This document shows positions 35,396-46,802 of a stretch of 64,000 nucleotides of DNA, one piece after another (position 1 is the stretch's first letter; each line of letters starts with the position of its first letter). The stretch is taken from contig JARFIW010000999.1 of NCBI GenBank assembly GCA_036346225.1, positions 479,001 to 543,000 of the forward strand. Reading direction: 5' to 3'. Below the pieces are notes generated by a model. That model had not been told where the DNA came from. It saw only the letters and a program-made list of their open reading frames with translations, and ran no database searches. The stretch comes from Platerodrilus igneus. Lineage: Eukaryota > Arthropoda > Insecta > Coleoptera > Lycidae. The translations under genes were made by a program, and so were the position numbers.

Positions 35396-35686
35396 ACATT
35401 ATTTTGCTTGGTTGAGATGCGTAGAATGCAAGCTACATTCTTGAGTAGCAATTTATGAGTGCCCCTACGTATCATTATCTAGCGTATCTGTAGCGACATC
35501 ATGTTGTATTGACAGAATTTCACTATAACTACAATAATTAGGCGCTCCTCAATTGCTATCGTAGTTAAAAGTTATAACTTTTTTTTACATTAGAGTATAT
35601 TATACTATAGAGTGTGGCTAGTTCACAATCACTGCTTTTAGAATCGACCGCTACTTTTGGCTGCTAGTTTCACTATCGTGTTACTT

Positions 35687-35755
35687 TGTAGGTTTATGAA
35701 ATGTATAGTTATCACTCAATGCAAGAAACGGTGTTTTACACTTTTTCTGTTTCAG
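35687..35755 (+). promoter_or_regulatory. Probable intron end with 3' splice acceptor
   Basis: A pyrimidine-rich ACACTTTTTCTGTTTCAG ends at 35755 just before the LRR exon. A GTAGGT at 35688 could be the matching donor, giving a 68-nt intron, a common size in insects. The foldback element's right target duplication ends one base before that donor. Confidence 0.55.
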
Positions 35756-38248
35756 ATTAACCAACCAATGTCAGATCAGCATCCAAATCTCGAAGGATCG
35801 CCTACTTGTAACCATCACCTTTGGAATACGATATCATGCGAATACGTTAACTCTTTAAAGGATTTGAAAAATGGAATAAAGGCGAGCATTGAGAGAGATA
35901 ACGTAAAATTAGAAGATTTTACAGCACTGGAAATCGAAAATAGTGAAATTGATTATTTTGCACCAGAGATATTTGAGGGAATGAACCACTTAAAAAGTTT
36001 GAAAATTATATCTTCGACCATACACGATTTACCAGCGGGTCTGTTTGTGAAGGTTCCTGGAATTGAGGACATTCAAATCGGGTTTAATAAAATCAACGGC
36101 GATATCGATCCTAAATTATTCGAAGGCCTAATAAGCTTAACGGATCTTTCAATCTACGGAAATACAGGATTAAAATTTCATCGTGGCATATTTAACGACC
36201 TTAAATCGTATAAAAAAGCAACATTGCATGTTAATCGTTTAATGGATCGTAACGAGGAATTATTCAAAAATAACGTTAAATTGGAATCGCTTGGACCTTC
36301 CAATGGCAAAAGTGAAATTTTCCCAGACGGTCTCCTAGACAACTTGTGGGGTCTGTCGACTTTTCGACTGGAAAACAACAAAATGGATCGCGTGCCTGAA
36401 AATTCTTTCAAGAATGTGAGCAACCTGAAAGAGTTTTTCCAGTATGGTAACCTAGTTACAGGACTACCTGCAGAGTTGTTCAATAACTTGGCAAGTTTAA
36501 AAACGTTGGATTTGCGCTCAAATTTAATTGAGAGTCTCGATACAAATTTATTTTCAGGACTACAAAATTTGACACATTTAGACCTCTCTAATAACAAAAT
36601 TCAACAACTCCCATCCAGTCTGTTTGCAAAAAATCGTAATCTTAACTCTATTAGTCTTTCGCAAAATGTTTTAACAAAGCTAGACGCTGGTTTGTTCAAC
36701 GGTTTGGAGAAGTTATCAAGTGTTGCTCTTTTAAACAATAACATAAATGCATTACCTTCTGGTTTGTTCCAAACAAATGTGAATCTTGTAATTGTCAAAA
36801 TTGCCAACAACAGAATTAAAACAATTGAGCCTGGGTCTTTAGGAGGGTTGCACAAAGTAAGAGTGTTAAGCTTCGAAAACAATTTTCTGACCTCAATAAA
36901 TGAGAGCGTTTTCTTAGATCTTACTGTATTAGTTAAATTAAATTTAGCAAACAACCACATCAACTCGCTGGACAAGAACGCCTTCAAAGGCCTTAAAAGA
37001 TTAGAGGTGCTTAAGCTATCACACAATGATATTAGCGCTCTCCATCGAAGTGTTTTTGAGGAGTTGATTGAGTTGAAAGATTTGAATTTGGCCCACAACC
37101 GTGTAAAGCATTTAAGTAGTGGAATTTTTGACAGCGTCAAGAATCTGAATAAGTTGTATTTGAACGATAACAGAATAGAACACATTGATTTGTCGGTTAT
37201 CAAAAACCTCGCCCTTTTAAAAACACTTCTGCTGACATACAACAACATTACAGTGTTGGAAAAAGGCGTTTTCGACGGATTAACTGCACTAAAAGATTTA
37301 AGGATCCAACATAACCAAATTTCCACTATCAGAAATGGTGTCTTTAGAGATCTAAAAACCTTAACTAGCTTGGAATTGAGTTGGAATCCTTTTAGATCGT
37401 TATCACCTGGATCCTTTGAAGGTCTTGAGAATCTACGATATCTCTACTTACAGAACACTGAGCTCAGTGGCTTACCAGATTCTCTCTTTGAACCTACCCG
37501 AAATTTAAAACAACTCCTACTCGACCACAACAAAATAAGTCAAATCGACACTGGAGCATTTAAAGGGCTTTCTTCATTGGACACCCTCTCTTTGTACGAC
37601 AATAAAATTTCAAAAATCGGTCCAGAAACTTTTATAGGCTTGGAAAACTTAGACTACCTTGAACTTGGAAACAATTCTATCAACCATATTTCGCCTGAGA
37701 CACTCAAGCCTGTATCAAAGGTAACAATGTTACGATTGAGCGAAAACAACTTGAATAACCTGAACGCTGATACGTTTGTAACAGTTCCAGGTGTCACTAG
37801 TTTGGATCTTTGTTCCAATAGCATCCAAGCTCTACCCTCAAATATTTTTGTACCTCTAAAAAAACTTAATTACTTAAATTTTTGCGCCAACAATTTGAAG
37901 GTGTTAAACAGTTCGACTTTCGATAATGTAAATGGATTGCGATATCTCTATCTTCAAAACAACAGCATCGAAGTGATCCAAGCGAATGCATTTCAAAATA
38001 TGAAACAGCTTTTGGACCTTAGTTTAAGTCAGAACAAATTAAAATATTTGGAACCTGGTTGTTTCAGAGGACTGACGCAACTCGATGGCATCGATTTAAG
38101 TCACAATAAACTCAGAGAATTAGATATTAAAATTTTTGAGGACGCTCCCAATCTGCAAACTGTAATTGTGGAAGGAAATCCTATACCTGATGATATCCTT
38201 AAGAAAGTCCACGAAAAATATCCCACTTCTGTCCTTGAAATACCTTAG
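35756..38248 (+). CDS. Extracellular-type leucine-rich repeat protein, terminal exon
   Basis: One open frame of about 830 codons from the acceptor at 35756 (first ATG 35768) to TAG at 38246-38248. A short N-terminal cap holds a Cys pair (TCNHHLWNTISCEY), like an LRRNT. Then about 31 tandem 24-residue repeats follow the LxxLxLxxNxIxxLxxxxFxxLx pattern of extracellular LRRs, for example NLTHLDLSNNKIQQLPSSLF and RLEVLKLSHNDISALHRSVF. The repeats near residues 75-170 of the exon are weaker. It ends soon after the last repeat (EGNPIPDDIL) with no LRRCT cysteines, membrane segment or cytoplasmic domain. A signal peptide is not visible, so an upstream exon is likely. Binding or adhesion is the usual role; the ligand is unknown. 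ATTAAA at 38264 and AATAAA at 38536 are possible poly(A) signals. Confidence 0.85.
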   Translation: MNQPMSDQHPNLEGSPTCNHHLWNTISCEYVNSLKDLKNGIKASIERDNVKLEDFTALEIENSEIDYFAPEIFEGMNHLKSLKIISSTIHDLPAGLFVKVPGIEDIQIGFNKINGDIDPKLFEGLISLTDLSIYGNTGLKFHRGIFNDLKSYKKATLHVNRLMDRNEELFKNNVKLESLGPSNGKSEIFPDGLLDNLWGLSTFRLENNKMDRVPENSFKNVSNLKEFFQYGNLVTGLPAELFNNLASLKTLDLRSNLIESLDTNLFSGLQNLTHLDLSNNKIQQLPSSLFAKNRNLNSISLSQNVLTKLDAGLFNGLEKLSSVALLNNNINALPSGLFQTNVNLVIVKIANNRIKTIEPGSLGGLHKVRVLSFENNFLTSINESVFLDLTVLVKLNLANNHINSLDKNAFKGLKRLEVLKLSHNDISALHRSVFEELIELKDLNLAHNRVKHLSSGIFDSVKNLNKLYLNDNRIEHIDLSVIKNLALLKTLLLTYNNITVLEKGVFDGLTALKDLRIQHNQISTIRNGVFRDLKTLTSLELSWNPFRSLSPGSFEGLENLRYLYLQNTELSGLPDSLFEPTRNLKQLLLDHNKISQIDTGAFKGLSSLDTLSLYDNKISKIGPETFIGLENLDYLELGNNSINHISPETLKPVSKVTMLRLSENNLNNLNADTFVTVPGVTSLDLCSNSIQALPSNIFVPLKKLNYLNFCANNLKVLNSSTFDNVNGLRYLYLQNNSIEVIQANAFQNMKQLLDLSLSQNKLKYLEPGCFRGLTQLDGIDLSHNKLRELDIKIFEDAPNLQTVIVEGNPIPDDILKKVHEKYPTSVLEIP

Positions 38249-39478
38249 CACTAAGTTTTATGTATTAAACAAAACAACCTTATTCTGAATTGACGCTTTA
38301 ACCCATTTTTTTCTTATTTAAGAGCATAAAAACTCAAGCAACTTCAAGTAACTTTTTGTAATCAAGAAAACATTAATTTCAACACACAAAGGCGTAATTG
38401 CAATTTTTTTATTCAATCTGAGAACACAAATAGGTAACGTTCTATATATGTTAAACTTTAACTTCGTTATAAATTGATATTTTAGAATTCGCATTCAAAC
38501 ATTAATTAAAATTTTATTTTTTCTCAGAATATCAAAATAAAAGTCGTACGATATATTCTTCAATAGTTTCAGTTCGAGAAATTCCTTTGTGAGAACAAAT
38601 ATTTTAAAGCGCAATGGCTATTCGCTATAAAAGTTTTATGTTTATCAAAAATGCGATAAAACCATCGTTATCAAGAAATACTACAGGTATATATAACGCA
38701 CGTGTACAGATTAACATTGAAGGGAGCACAAAGCTATTTTACTATAAGTTAGAGAAAGTAAAATATAATTAAATTTTGCAAGGCTAAGCAGAGAGAGGGA
38801 TGGGCATTCGTTTGACGACTTTGAATTTTATGTGAGGATTAAATAAGGTTGTTTTTAACAATAATATGCAAATATCGATTTTATATTCCGAGAAAACTTT
38901 AATGAAAGGTGCGTAGTACGTGAGAGTGTTGTTTGGACGATACGATAATTGTCTTGCTGTGAATTTAAGTTGAAGTCTAATAAAGGCACGAAGAGTAGAA
39001 AGGGGTTGCACTTAAATACACTGGGATTAAATTTCGTTTTCGTTTTTGATTTACGCAGTCAAATAAACGAGTTGAAAATAAGAAAAATTAAGTGAATTTA
39101 TAGTCATGCAGAAATTCACGCGTAAGCTACAAATCTTATTTAATTGTTTAACAACTAATTTTAATTAGAACTTTTGGTGTGGACTGAGGTAATTTTTGCA
39201 TAGAGAATAATTTTGATGTGGAACAGAACAAGAAAAAAGATTCTGGTGTGGACTGGGATAAAAGAGTGTTGAATGGGGTGAGATTTTGAGTGAGTGGCGT
39301 AATAAACTCCTCGCAATACCACAAGTATCTGTTTCAATGGAAATTAATAGCAAAACACTTTAAAAGTTTGAATGCCAATTAAACTGTTTGTTTTATTATT
39401 GTGCATGTGTTAAAGTGAATGCGATGAGAACTCCCTATACGTTTGTTGTTGTTTGTTTTGTATTTTTCTTAATATTTC
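38249..39478. other. 3' flank of the LRR gene, no further gene
   Basis: AT-rich; likely 3' UTR at its start. GGTGTGGACTGRGRTAA occurs twice (39176, 39244). ORFs at 38784-39011 and 39165-39353 (minus) show no recognised motif. Confidence 0.5.
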
Positions 39479-39622
39479 TTGGGTATTAAACCACTTAGAG
39501 TTTTTAAAATTGTCTTTATTTACGTTTCGATCTATGACCTAGAATCCTTGTCAGTGATCCTAGGTAATGGGTCGAAACGTAAATAAAGACAATTGTAAAA
39601 ACTATGAGTGGTTTAATATCCA
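39479..39622. repeat. Hairpin, two ~67-bp inverted arms
   Basis: GGGTATTAAACCACTTAGAG..ACGTTTCGA on the left pairs with TCGAAACGT..GAGTGGTTTAATATCC on the right, around a short centre AATCCTTGTCAGTGATC. It resembles a MITE or the folded terminus of a retroelement. No target duplication was found. Confidence 0.8.
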
Positions 39623-40279
39623 ATTAATAAATGCGATGAGGTCAAGTGTAAATTTTTGAAGCTCGTAATACATAACGAGCGTCCTTGCTAGACATATTGG
39701 TTTTCTTTTAGTCATTGTAGGTGTAAATTTGATATGAATAAAATAGTGTTAGATTATAAATAGGATAATGAATTTATTGTGAAGGTCAACACATTTTATA
39801 TTTGGATCATGCTAAATAATTTAATTGTGCCAGTATTTTGCTACACTGATCAGTTGGTAGGATAAAGGGTTCGTTAATGAAAGATTTAATGAAAATAGAT
39901 GTGACTTATTAAATAATGTAAAGGTAATTAATTTGTAAATATTTTGAACACGTTTAATTTATGAACTAAGTGATAGAAAGATGTGTTGTTATTAATAATA
40001 GAATAAATAAATCATTTGTATATAACTTTCAATTTGAGTTTGTAAATTTATTGATTTTTAGTAAATTAATATGCGCTTTTTAACGGAGTCTCGTGTTTCT
40101 TTGTGGAAGAATTATTTCTTGTAAATCTATTCCACATAGGTTAGACCAGCATCTACTGAACTTGAACTAAGCTAGCGGGAAAGTTGTGTTCTAGGTGAAT
40201 TTTGTTTTAATTTATTTCAAGGTTCATCGTGAGCACTACCTGTTGTGAAAGTTTTAACCGAACAGCATAAATTTCATAT

Positions 40280-40280
<1 letters not shown>
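39623..40280. other. Gene-free stretch
   Basis: AT-rich sequence leading into a TA microsatellite. Nothing was recognised. Confidence 0.5.

Positions 40281-40316
<36 letters not shown>
40281..40316. repeat. (AT)n microsatellite
   Basis: Uninterrupted AT dinucleotides, directly followed by TTGCTGTG, the start of element A. Confidence 0.95.
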
Positions 40317-40319
<3 letters not shown>

Positions 40320-42461
40320 CTGTGTACCCTCGCACTAGCTCAGTACTTTCTCAAAAAAACCTTCCAGGATTTTATTTATTTTCTAAAAATCGTCATAAAT
40401 TTAACACTATAGAAAAAAATTTTCAAACAAATTAATTTCTTACCCAGATTCTGCTTCCATCAACTCAATTGCTTTCTTCCACAGCTTCCAGGCTAGCTCA
40501 GTTGGGCCTCCTCTTGGATACCTAGATTCACTATCATACTCTCTATTGTACACGCACCACTCTCAATAAAACCACAAAATAATACAACAATCATACAATA
40601 TTTATTTACCACTATTTAGAAATAAAAATTCAATATTATCTACATTTCAGTGCTCAAGTTACACCTCAATAAATTCTATTTTTGTAATGTCCAGGATTTT
40701 AACTTGACATATCAAACACATTGAATGTAACCGGAGTAAATGGGCCCTGAATAATACCTTATTTTTCTTTATTTATTTATCATTAATTTTAATTAGTACA
40801 CTCTGGAGTATGGTGAGCTCATGATAACCCAGTTAATTATGAATAATGTATGCTTTTTACTTTGCATACTCTTACAACAAACACAAAAAACCATGTACTC
40901 TTAACAATAAAAAATTTAAATTCCTGAGTAACGTTAATAAGCTTTATATACATCTTTAGATTTATATTTAAATACCATAATAAAAGTTAGTTATACGTAT
41001 TATTTTCAATACGCAAAATAATGTAAAATACCATCATAGTTCATTCTCACACATCGCCACAATTTTCATAGTTTATAAAAAAAACAAATTTTAAAGCATT
41101 ACCTGGAATTTCTTGAAGATCCCAACTCTGTTGACGATACTTTTAAGTTGTTTTGCTCTCGGTTTCGTGGTTCTGCTCTGCTCGCCGCCTCCAGCTACTT
41201 GTAGATGAACACCCTCTAAGTTGTGCTGCATGCTCTGCATTCACGATGCATCCAAATCCAAATCCAAATATATTACACTTCTTTTATAATTGCCTACTTT
41301 AATTTAATTTAATTTAATTTACGTTACTTCACGTCACTTCACGAGCTTGTTAAGATCTATGTTGCACCTCAATAAAATTTAGACTCGACACTATCCGCGT
41401 ATCAAATTATGAGGCCAACATTGTACTACTTAATTTATAAATTTTATATACTTACAAGCTCGTGGTAAATTTCTGTTCGTAGTCAGTAGCGATGAAAGTA
41501 CTAAGAGATCGAAGTTAAAAGAGCGATGCTAATTCTCTTATAGTATTTATACAACTCGAATGCCACCTCTCAGCCACTCTTCCCGCGAAATACTCCATTA
41601 AAAATAATACTTCCCCAAATTTTGGTTCAACCGTTTTCGAAATCTTTAAAATTTAACGCGTCGTTACGATATTTTCTGAAAAGCTTACGTTCAAATTTTC
41701 CCGTGCTTGTCTGTTCTAGAACTAACTATATCGACCAATGATATATCTATTGACGTCTTAAAAACCCCGCCTATACTAATTCTATTCCTCTCTTATGCAT
41801 ATTCTATGTTCCCTTCTAACCTCGCTTGAGTGGTAGAAAATCGATATTACTGTCCGCGTTTCAAACTAGCCCATGTGGACTGAATACGTGCGTTTTGAAG
41901 TGACTGCTATTATGCCTGTCTTATTCCGAAGCATATCATAGATTGTCCATCCCTTCTGCGCTTTAAGGAAACTGTCAGTTAGCATTTATACGAAACATTC
42001 TACCGTTTGCACAAGCTACCTCGAATTTCGTCTTTTATCTACACAAATAAGAGGAACATGATTTTTACAAAACACGCAGGTGTTCATTAACGAACGTTTT
42101 TAAAACAACATTTCTCGGAGTTGGCTTTTCAAGGAATTTTATATGCAACGGCTGTTCGTTTGTTAGCAAAGCGTTTCACCTTGGTATTATCGATTTTTCA
42201 AGCTCTTATGCGTATTAGACGCAATACCCTTTCAACTAAACTCAATTAAATTAATTAATAATTTGCATTGGCTTCTACCATTTATTTTCTTTACGAACCT
42301 AACTAAATTTTAATCACTAATTGTAAAACTATGGTAATACTTGTTACTTTAAATTCACTAAGTGAAATAAATTTCGCACGTAAATTCTGGTTGTTTCCTC
42401 TATACAGGGTGTTTGAAATTGCCTCGTGTATACTTAAATTTAGCCCTTTAAAACCACTACA

Positions 42462-42466
<5 letters not shown>
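40317..42466. mobile_element. Element A (first copy), TA-microsatellite-bounded
   Basis: Starts TTGCTGTGTACCC after (AT)n and ends ..ACCACTACAATATAC before another (AT)n. It matches 61981-64000 closely over its whole visible length, in the same orientation. No transposase was recognised; one short minus-strand ORF with a splice donor (41103-41231) is noted separately. Confidence 0.75.
41103..41231 (-). other. Short conserved ORF ending at a splice donor
   Basis: On the minus strand ATG at 41231 opens 43 codons ending ..RVGIFKKFQ, immediately followed by GTAATG, a good donor (AAATTCCAG/GTAATG). The region is much richer in G+C than its flanks. The second copy of element A (about 62749-62877) keeps the sequence and donor (CCAG/GTACCG) but has one extra base that shifts the frame. 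It could be a captured host exon or the first exon of an element gene. I do not recognise the peptide. Confidence 0.35.

Positions 42467-42470
<4 letters not shown>

Positions 42471-42504
<34 letters not shown>
42471..42504. repeat. (AT)n microsatellite
   Basis: AT run between elements A and B. Confidence 0.9.
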
Positions 42505-42507
<3 letters not shown>

Positions 42508-44097
42508 CTGTGATACTCCTTCAGCCCCCACGATTTGGGCGTAAGAAAATGCTGTGATATTTTTATTTGCCCCTTTGATCAATCAAGCACCTATGATGTA
42601 AAGTGTTAAGTTATGGATTTTCTTTGCCTCAACTAACTGATTCAATTAAAAAAAGCAATTCTACAATACATTATAATATTTACAACTTTTAAAATTTTCC
42701 CCTTTTTCAGAATATTTACATATGCCAGATGTATGACATTGAAGCCAGCAAAACTAGCCTTTTTGCTTATATTTAGTGACCTTTTGAAACGTTTCAAGAT
42801 GCCTACTAGTTTTTCATAAATTGATCAATTAAACTACTGTGTTTTGTTGACTTTTACAAAATTCAAAAAATATTGAATTAAAACAGTTTTTAGTAATAAT
42901 TTATATCAATATCGCTAACCTGGAATGGTTCTGTAGTTCCTCTGCATCCCCCATAAGTTTTCGTGCCCAGTCTGAATATTTAGAGTCGAATTTGGAGGTC
43001 GACATCAAAACCAAAGTACTATCCAAATCGTTATATTAAGATCCCATTTAAAATTTCAGTGTTAGAGCCAGTATTAAGATGCCAGTCATAAGTTAATCCA
43101 ATTTAAGATTCAATTTGAATATCAGTAAATAAAAGATTTTTCATGTGGGTAATTAACAAGACAGTAATAGAACATTTACCATGTCGGTATTTAACAAGAA
43201 GTATTTACCAAAAAGTATCAACCAGAAGTGATTAACCAGAGTAATTAACAGAAGTAATTAACAGGAGTAATTCACCAGAGCCGTCTATAATAGATCGGCT
43301 CACACTTGCACAATTCGTACACTTTTCAAAATGATTTTAATTTAACCTTCGTATCACTGGTTACGTAAATAATTTAGCACTTCAGAGTATCGTCGTAGCC
43401 CAGTTTAAAATGTATACTAAACTCGTCGCTTAATTGTTATCGTATTTAATCTCTTGTTTTCCATTCGTTCATTCACGTGTTGGGACGACACTTTTTGCCT
43501 TTATCTTTGTGTATTCCGGGAATTTTACCAATTGTTTAGTTCAAATATTCGGATGAATGCTTGACTTGTCACGTATTAATTTACATATTATGGTATTAAA
43601 TTAAGAAATCCCAAGGCTTTCCGTTCATTAAATTACGTATTCGGTGTTTATTACTTATTCTAATCTAAACCGAAATAATCAGGTGCTTGTTTATTTCCTA
43701 GTTAATATTGGATTTTTGAACAAATGTGATTTTTTATGTCACATACGATTTTCAAATAATGCATAATTTAGATTGTGTATACGATGAAATTTTTAACGCA
43801 TTTGTTAAATATTTATCAAGCCAATTCATATAGGATTTTCGTTGATTTAATTTTGATGCATTTTGTTACGTTTTCAAATCTTATCTTAACTTGTAACTAC
43901 TCTTGGACATTTCTATTTCTTATGCGTTTAATCTCATGTATTTTTATATACAGTGTGTTCTCAACTAATAATATGTATAGTGACCTATTTACTCTTATAA
44001 TATCTGTAATTATGTGCTTTTGTTAACTGGAAGTTGCTTTTACTTATTCTACGACCCCTGTGACTTAACCTACCACTAAATTACCCTATAATTATAG

Positions 44098-44100
<3 letters not shown>
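42505..44100. mobile_element. Element B, TA-microsatellite-bounded
   Basis: Starts TTGCTGTGATACTCC and ends CTATAATTATAGCAA, so the outermost bases are inverted repeats (TTGCTRTRAT). (TA)n runs lie on both sides. It has no recognised gene; 43190-43281 is a small tandem repeat of TAATTAACAGRAG-like units. The open frame at 43775-44026 has no recognised motif. Confidence 0.55.
43190..43281 (+). repeat. Minisatellite, ~15-bp units
   Basis: Irregular repeats of the type ACCAGAAGTGATTA, ACCAGAGTAATTA, ACAGAAGTAATTA, ACAGGAGTAATTC. Confidence 0.7.

Positions 44101-44144
<44 letters not shown>
44101..44144. repeat. (TA)n microsatellite
   Basis: TA run between elements B and C. Confidence 0.95.
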
Positions 44145-44147
<3 letters not shown>

Positions 44148-46736
44148 CTATAACAACTCTAATACTTGGAGAAAATTAAATTACTGGGAATAGCCAGCGT
44201 TGAAGCGCCACTGAAATGGGCGCTGTAACAAGCCTCTTTGTTGGGACGTCACTAAAAGGAGCCGTGACAAGCTTGTGTACTAGGAAGAGTAAATTAAATT
44301 AATGAGGTTGCAACTAGAAAATATGAAATTAGTATCTTACGTTCTTGTTCCTATTCTTTACCTGGCTAGCTTAACGGAAACCATACTGTAAATTTACGAA
44401 GATGAAATGAAACAGAAATTTCAAGATACATCTATGCATTCAAAAACATTTTTGTTTTCATACAAAAAATTCTTATATTATAGAACCATTTATGGCTTAA
44501 GTTCATACAGAGAATAATTCCTACGAGTTACTTAATTTTTAAAATAATTCTTACCTAATTTTCGTTAAAAGGTACAAAATCCTCTTTAATTAAAAGGTGG
44601 GTACTTTGTCTATCTTTTATTACGACGCTTGTGAGTATGATTGGCCAATCACTCTTCACAGATAATTTATTAAAGGTGAAGATGCTCCAAACTCTGACTC
44701 AATATTTGCTGCAAAATATTCCCTTAACAAATAATAAAAATCAGAACTCATTATAATTTAAATTACGAATATTCAAATATTCTAAATCAGTTACAAACAA
44801 AAAAGTCTAAAGCTTAGCCTTGCGATGGTAAATAGCACATATTAAAATCTCATCCCCGACGTAATTAACAGCATTAAAAGCTTCCTGGTTCCATCTTAAA
44901 TCTCCATTAGTTTATTAGTTTACAAAGTGTATCTTTTATTTTTAATTAATTAACTTCAGAGTAGCTCTCGTGTCGAAGAAGGTTGAATTTTCTTAGTATT
45001 TTACAAACAATTACGTTTCATCAAATAGTTGCGTTGGAGAACTTCTAAGTTTCATGTCGTAAACTAGTTTCAGAGCATGCAACTCTGCTTTAAATCTTAC
45101 ATGAGCAATGTCGAATCAAATCTTGAATGTTACATATTGTTTGGTTTGGTAAGGAATGACTCTTATTCAGATCCGGTTTATATACAAAAATTATCTCTAT
45201 ACGTTATTTTCCCCAATTTATTTGGAAGAATTAGTCACGGCTGATGTAAGAATTTACACCAATTTCGCGGTTTAACCATCTAATTAGTGCCAAGCTACCG
45301 CAGTTTGCCATGATTTATAATTCTTCCAAAACATCGTCTATCCTCTTTTAGCAATGGGGAATATCTCCAAGACGAAAAATACTATCAATAAAACTGGAAA
45401 TATATATCGGGAAATTCGAGAGAAGACCAAAATAATATACTTTTCGGCTTATTACCCCTCACCCATTAGAGGCCACGCACACCCAATTTTTCTAATTGCG
45501 AACCTATCCTGTGTGGCATTCTGTGTAGAAAGTATTTTACTTCCGCTTCCAGACGTGCACGCTCAACTAAAATCGTACATTTAGTTTTCGAGATATCGTA
45601 ATTTAAAGCTTTAAACCTTTTTAAAATGAAAAATTTCTTAGGTTATTGTTAAAAAGGAAGTTTTAATGATATCTAATCGAAACTTGTCCAAGTCGTACAA
45701 ATTTGTAAGTGAATGAACTAATGTTCATGTGTTCATGTCGTCGAAAATTCGATGTACACCATCAGGAGCATGACAAATTCGTAAATATGTGGCAAGCGGC
45801 GCAGATTTATATGTCTAAGGCATGCGCTCTTCGAGACATCAAGTTTGGTTATGTATTCAAACTGACGGATCATTGGTATTGTGATTTTGATCTTTTAATT
45901 TTTCATTGTGATTAATATTCCGCCATAGTATATACTGTACTTGAAAGCAGAAAGATGAATTTCTTCTACGGCGCTCAAAATAACTATGCGCTAAGAAGTG
46001 CAAACCTTTTTCATTAACTGCATTCTGTTAAGCGAATACATCATTTTTACGTTCAACAGTTAGTTGCAAAATTTCAAGAAACTAGATCTGTAATTAACAA
46101 GAAAAAACAAACCCCGTATTTTAAATGAGGCCGCTCAAATCTAAGTAATTAGACAATTTAATATTATTCCCATGCGTATACGCTACGAAGCTGTCACAAG
46201 AATCCGTGAGAAAAGTTCTGAAATTTTTTTAATTTCATCCGCACAAAGTGAACTTTCTTGAAAATTTGTTGATGATGAACAGGATACGGATGCATATCTT
46301 AAAGACAATAGTTTAAGCCTAAGTTATTTTAGTATTTTAAACGCATTTTAGGGTATCTTTGACAAGAATAAATATTTTTAAAATCTACACACGGAAGTCA
46401 ATTACATAATTGATTGAAGCTTGCAATTGCGTTTTTATGCTTTGTAAATGCAATAAGATTGATATTGTTCATTGTTCTTACGGTAAATAAAACAAAATAT
46501 TTTACACACGGAAAATTATCTAGTACTTTTAATAAGGGCTTCGTTCTTATGTTTTGTATTGACGCGAATAAAATGAACGACTTTCCATTTTAATCACACT
46601 GAAATACCTTTCTTTACACAGAGTAGAGTGATTAAATATTGGGACAATTTTATTTTTCCTGTTTACTTCTCTTTGGAGTGTTTTTTAATAGAATTTAGGT
46701 GTTCAATGACCTTTCGTGACCTCTTTATCACATCAA
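44145..46736 (-). mobile_element. Element C, relative of element D in minus orientation
   Basis: Starts TTGCTATAAC, ends TTATCACATCAA. Its reverse complement matches D and the 52.8-58.6 kb element at many points: the CTGGCTAGCTTAACGG block at 44361 with GAGCTAGCCAGG at 51719, the TGCATTCAAAAACATTTTTG block at 44436, and the GAATTAGTCACGG..GATGTAAGAATT block at 45230 with 55100. The ORFs inside (45354-45584, 45709-45915) are not conserved and no transposase was recognised. Divergence is moderate. Confidence 0.65.
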
Positions 46737-46802
46737 TATATATATACATATATACATATGTATATTGCTGTGATAAGGAGATCATAAGAGGTCATTGAGC
46801 AA
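46710..46802. repeat. Head-to-head junction of C and D, inverted repeat
   Basis: GTTCAATGACCTTTCGTGAC..TTTATCAC on the left pairs with GTGATAAGG..AGAGGTCATTGAGC on the right, around a TA-rich centre (46735-46764). The same inverted pair, without the long TA run, is at 52837-52905. Confidence 0.85.

Larger units (their letters stand above)
29636..35680. mobile_element. Foldback-like element with inverted satellite arms
   Basis: The ends are perfect 30-bp inverted repeats beginning CACGATAGTGAAACTAGCAG (29636-29665 and 35651-35680), and similarity continues inward for roughly 240 bp on each side. The 6-bp flanks TTACTT (29630-29635, 35681-35686) are a target duplication. The interior is a 121-bp tandem satellite in minus orientation (29830-32313) and plus orientation (32315-33590, and a last partial unit from 35396), with a solo LTR inserted at 33591-35395. 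It encodes no transposase. Foldback and Galileo-type elements have similar inverted tandem arms; the superfamily is not settled, since 6-bp duplications occur in several. Confidence 0.85.

Noticed and set aside
35657..35755. Upstream extension of the LRR frame into the foldback inverted repeat
   Set aside because: The frame there begins at a TTG inside the transposon end, and a good splice acceptor at 35755 gives a better exon start; the extension is not signal-peptide-like.
36601..37326. 241-codon minus-strand ORF under the LRR gene
   Set aside because: Shadow frame of the regular LRR coding repeats; no motif or start context.
39530..39590. Hammerhead ribozyme next to GTCGAAACG (as in Penelope ends)
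   Set aside because: Neither strand shows the required CTGANGA core at the right distance; only the GAAAC part is present.
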